From the NCBI GenBank assembly GCA_949128115.1, contig OX421964.1, positions 45,238,601 through 45,302,600 on the forward strand: 64,000 nucleotides of DNA, written 5' to 3'. Of the stretch, positions 61,161 to 64,000 are shown piece by piece. The notes below the pieces were generated by a model. It had not been told where the DNA came from, searched no databases, and was given only the letters and a program-made list of their open reading frames with translations. Source of the DNA: Anaspis maculata (Eukaryota; Arthropoda; Insecta; Coleoptera; Scraptiidae). The stretch's first letter is position 1. The number at the start of each line of letters is the position of its first letter. The position numbers and the translations under genes were made by a program.

Positions 61161-61307
61161 TACAGTTATGATATAATTTATTGGCACGGCTGCAATTATC
61201 AAATCGGCGATGTCAAGTCATCAGGACATGAAAGCGGCCTGAAATATCCAGAATACGCCGATTTGATAATTGCAGCCGTGCCAATAAATTATATCACAAC
61301 AACTGTA
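61161..61307. mobile_element. Palindromic MITE, 147 bp
   Basis: Arms of about 48 bp: tacagttatgatataattta at the left; the right end reads inward tacagttgttgtgatataat, with a 3-base offset. The arms include gcacggctgcaattatcaaa. Confidence 0.85.
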
Positions 61308-61487
61308 CCTACTTAGTAGTGATCAGTTTGAGAACAATGAATTCTAAATTCGCTGAAGAGGGTATTCTTCATTCATAACTGGGGTGGTATTCTCGGATCA
61401 GGTCCGAGCGCCGAGTAGATAGTAGTCGGCTAGTAGGCTACACTTGAGCCTTATTTTCGCAATGTTTTTGAGCATACTTGTTTTTTC

Positions 61488-62056
61488 TACAGGTGTTCCA
61501 AAACTCGCCGTCCATAGTCGAAGTCAGTTTAAAGATATGCTTCAAATGTGTCAGAAAAATGTTGACAAATTTCAAGGGCTCTTATTTTTGGAGATATGGG
61601 AGGTCAAAGGGTGGAGCTTTTCCCCTACAATTGTTATTATTTAATAAATTTCCAGTAGCTTTATGGAACACATTGAACGGAAAAAAATTGATCTTTTCAG
61701 TGTGTACAACATGGTTATTCACTATCAATGGGGCCACCCGGAACCTTTTGCAATTGTTTTTTTTAGAAGAAAAATTTTTTGAGGGGGTTTTGAGATTATG
61801 ACTTACCCCTGTATAGTACATTATGTATAAAAACTCTCAAGACACAGAGAAAAATTGTTTTTTTTTTCAGTTCAGTCTGTCCTAAAAAGTTTACCGAAAT
61901 CTTATTCGATGATGAAAATAAGAGGGGGCAACGAGGAGGGCAAAACCCCACCCTTGGCCCCCATATCTCCAAAAATTTAAAAACATTTTCTGACAAATTT
62001 GAAGCATTCCCCTGAACTGCCTTCAACTCTGCACCGCGAGTTCTGAGACACCTGTA
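61488..62056. mobile_element. Foldback element, 569 bp, TA-flanked
   Basis: Begins TACAGGTGTTCCAAAACTCG and ends gttctgagacacctgta. Arms share 'atgcttcaaat.tgtcagaaaa' and 'tttttggagatatggg'. Distantly related to 55391-55993. Confidence 0.7.
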
Positions 62057-64000
62057 CAACATTTTCACAAGAGATGAATTGGTTCAATTTTAAAAATCAC
62101 CAAAACATCAGCGACACGTCACCATTTTCTCAAACAAATGTCAGTTGTTAAGTCTTGTAGGTGTGAGTTTGAAAAACCAGAAGTTAGAGCACAGAGAGGA
62201 ATTGATTTTATCATTCAGGGACGAACTTGAAAGACAAGGTGGGAAGGATATTCTTCACCTGAAAGAAACCACTCTTGTAACATTTGACCGATTATCACGT
62301 CATATTAGCTACTTTTGAAACGGCTACTTCATCATTTTTAACGCACTTTCCCAAAAAAATGGGAAAAAAGCGCTTCTAGCTTTAGTTTGTCCGTCCTTCA
62401 GTCATCTAATTTACCTAATTATCGGTAAATTCGATTTTATTTTTCCGGAAATTTTCTTTTTTGTTTGAAAAAATACTCCTATTTTCTTGCCAGTTTACTA
62501 ATGAGTGCCTGTAAGTTTTTTCGGTTTTTTTTGTGTCTCTTCGCACTGCCGGTAGTCCAGAGTCTGTCCTTGTGATGGAAATGACAGCCTCAAGGCAGTA
62601 AAATTCTCTTTCTGTCAAACATTTCTAATTTTTTTAAACCACCCTCCAACCCTTGCGAACATCCTCTCTTTGTTAATAAATGGAAGGAATATTTTTCCCC
62701 TTCAAACTCCCGAGTTTTGAAATCACACGGGCGTTCACAAAAAAAATCCAACTTTATAATTTTCAAACTATCATAACTCATTTTTTTCCAATGACATGCC
62801 CCCAATTTTATAAGCTATCCGATAGATTTTTTTATCCTCTTTCATTTTTACTAGGGGTACCCTACCCTTAAACATCATAAGTTTTCACGAAATTGGCTAT
62901 TTTCTTGATTTTTTTTTTAAAGTGAGTCGGCCGTGATTAATAAGTCTGAATATTGTCGAACAAAGAAAAAAGGCTTAAACGCAAAAGAAATCAAAGTGGA
63001 ATCCTGATGGATATCTGGATTCATACCAGAATATCATATCAATCATTCCCTTAAGCGTAACGCCATTTTTTTGTGTCTGACCAAATTTAGACTAACCAAC
63101 TACTTTCTTTCGGAGATATTAAATAAAAACTATCTTCAGGGACCCACCTTTGGGGGGCTGTAGCTCCCCTATAAAGCATTTTCCGACCCAAGTTTATTGG
63201 AACTTTTTTTTTATTTTTAATCGTAGAATCTACTGCTGAAGTATGGCAGGCTAATTTAGGAACACCCTGTATACTACTTATTAGATGCTACCGGAAGAAG
63301 CGTGGGGCGTAGCCCATGGGTCCACCTAGTTACAGTATACAAACAAATGAGGTCAAGTGCCTGAAAATCTGTCTGTTTCGTTTTCGTTGGACCACCTGTC
63401 TGTATATGCAGGGTGGTGTATAAATTGGTGATTGGTGTAGACGGCCAATTTTGCCATTTCAAGATCATCTTGACCAATATAAATGTATTATGTAATGTAC
63501 TATAATAACTGGTTGCCATTCTAGTACTGGAGACAGATGAGTACTGGAGAAGACAGTTGGTCGCATTCATGTCACTGGATCACTCACTTATCACCACTGA
63601 AGCAACCAATCGAATTCCATAAATTAGAATCTTGACCAATCGCCTGATAGCAATACGTGATCATCAACTTGGTATGAACGCGACCATTCATTCATTCATA
63701 TCAGAACGACTGTTCAGGGGATTAGGCAACTGGTCTGAATTTCGAAAACATACCTTTGTAATAAGACTATGAATTTGGTGATGATTTATTTTATTTTTTC
63801 ATGATGTTCTGAAGATCAAGCGTGCTACTGTCAAATATTTTCAGTGATGTGAATGTGACTTTTCTCAAATGATTGAAAGAAACTGAGAAACCTACTTGGT
63901 CCAAAATACCTACAAAAAGTATGCCTCAATCAGTGTTCAACGATTTCAAATACGGCTTGAATTCTGTTATTTGAAAACTTGAAGCCAGTGTTCATGGCAG
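62057..64000. other. No gene recognised; one element end
   Basis: 63130-63272 carries an end of the 13982-15038 family ('ctgtagctccccta', then ggaacaccctgta). The missing upstream exon of MTF-1 was looked for here on the minus strand and not seen. Confidence 0.4.

Overview
The window is nuclear DNA of an insect. The evidence is spliced genes with canonical GT/AG introns, a secreted YGxP-repeat structural protein, two CYP6-like P450s, an MTF-1 gene with an insect-type C-terminal copper cluster, and a very heavy load of small DNA transposons. The order cannot be fixed from the sequence. AGGTAGGTACCTAC-type junk and DUF4817-like mariner relics occur in several orders.

Layout. (1) 2026-20241, plus strand: the 3' part of a multi-CUB, cubilin-like endocytic receptor. 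I resolve 18 exons whose phases all join; they encode about 1,684 residues and about 14 CUB domains. The 5' part lies outside the window. Its introns are full of foldback elements, and the last intron (about 7.3 kb) holds nested palindromes. (2) 20242-26843: no gene; a Harbinger-type element, a TIR element and a broken mariner-like transposase. (3) 26844-27755, minus strand: a single-exon secreted YGxP-repeat protein with its own TATA box. (4) 27807-39700: no gene; a transposon graveyard with a four-level nested insertion at 33455-35515. (5) 39770-41572 and 44908-48049, plus strand: two tandem CYP6-like P450 genes with identical intron positions. The second has a one-base deficit in an A-run that breaks its frame. 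(6) 48050-56781: mainly repeats, including a 1.5 kb palindromic foldback and a tRNA-derived SINE head. (7) 56782-61085, minus strand: the C-terminal part of MTF-1, with zinc fingers 2-6 and the Cys-rich metal cluster. The upstream exon with finger 1 was not found and probably lies beyond the window. (8) 61086-64000: repeats only.

The genes do not form one pathway. A detoxification pair (P450s), a metal-response regulator (MTF-1), an uptake receptor and a cuticle-like protein are simply neighbours. The most unusual content is structural: many palindromic elements with TA or TTA target duplications, insertions inside insertions, and a heptamer array (TTACGAT) inside an element with an 8-bp target duplication.
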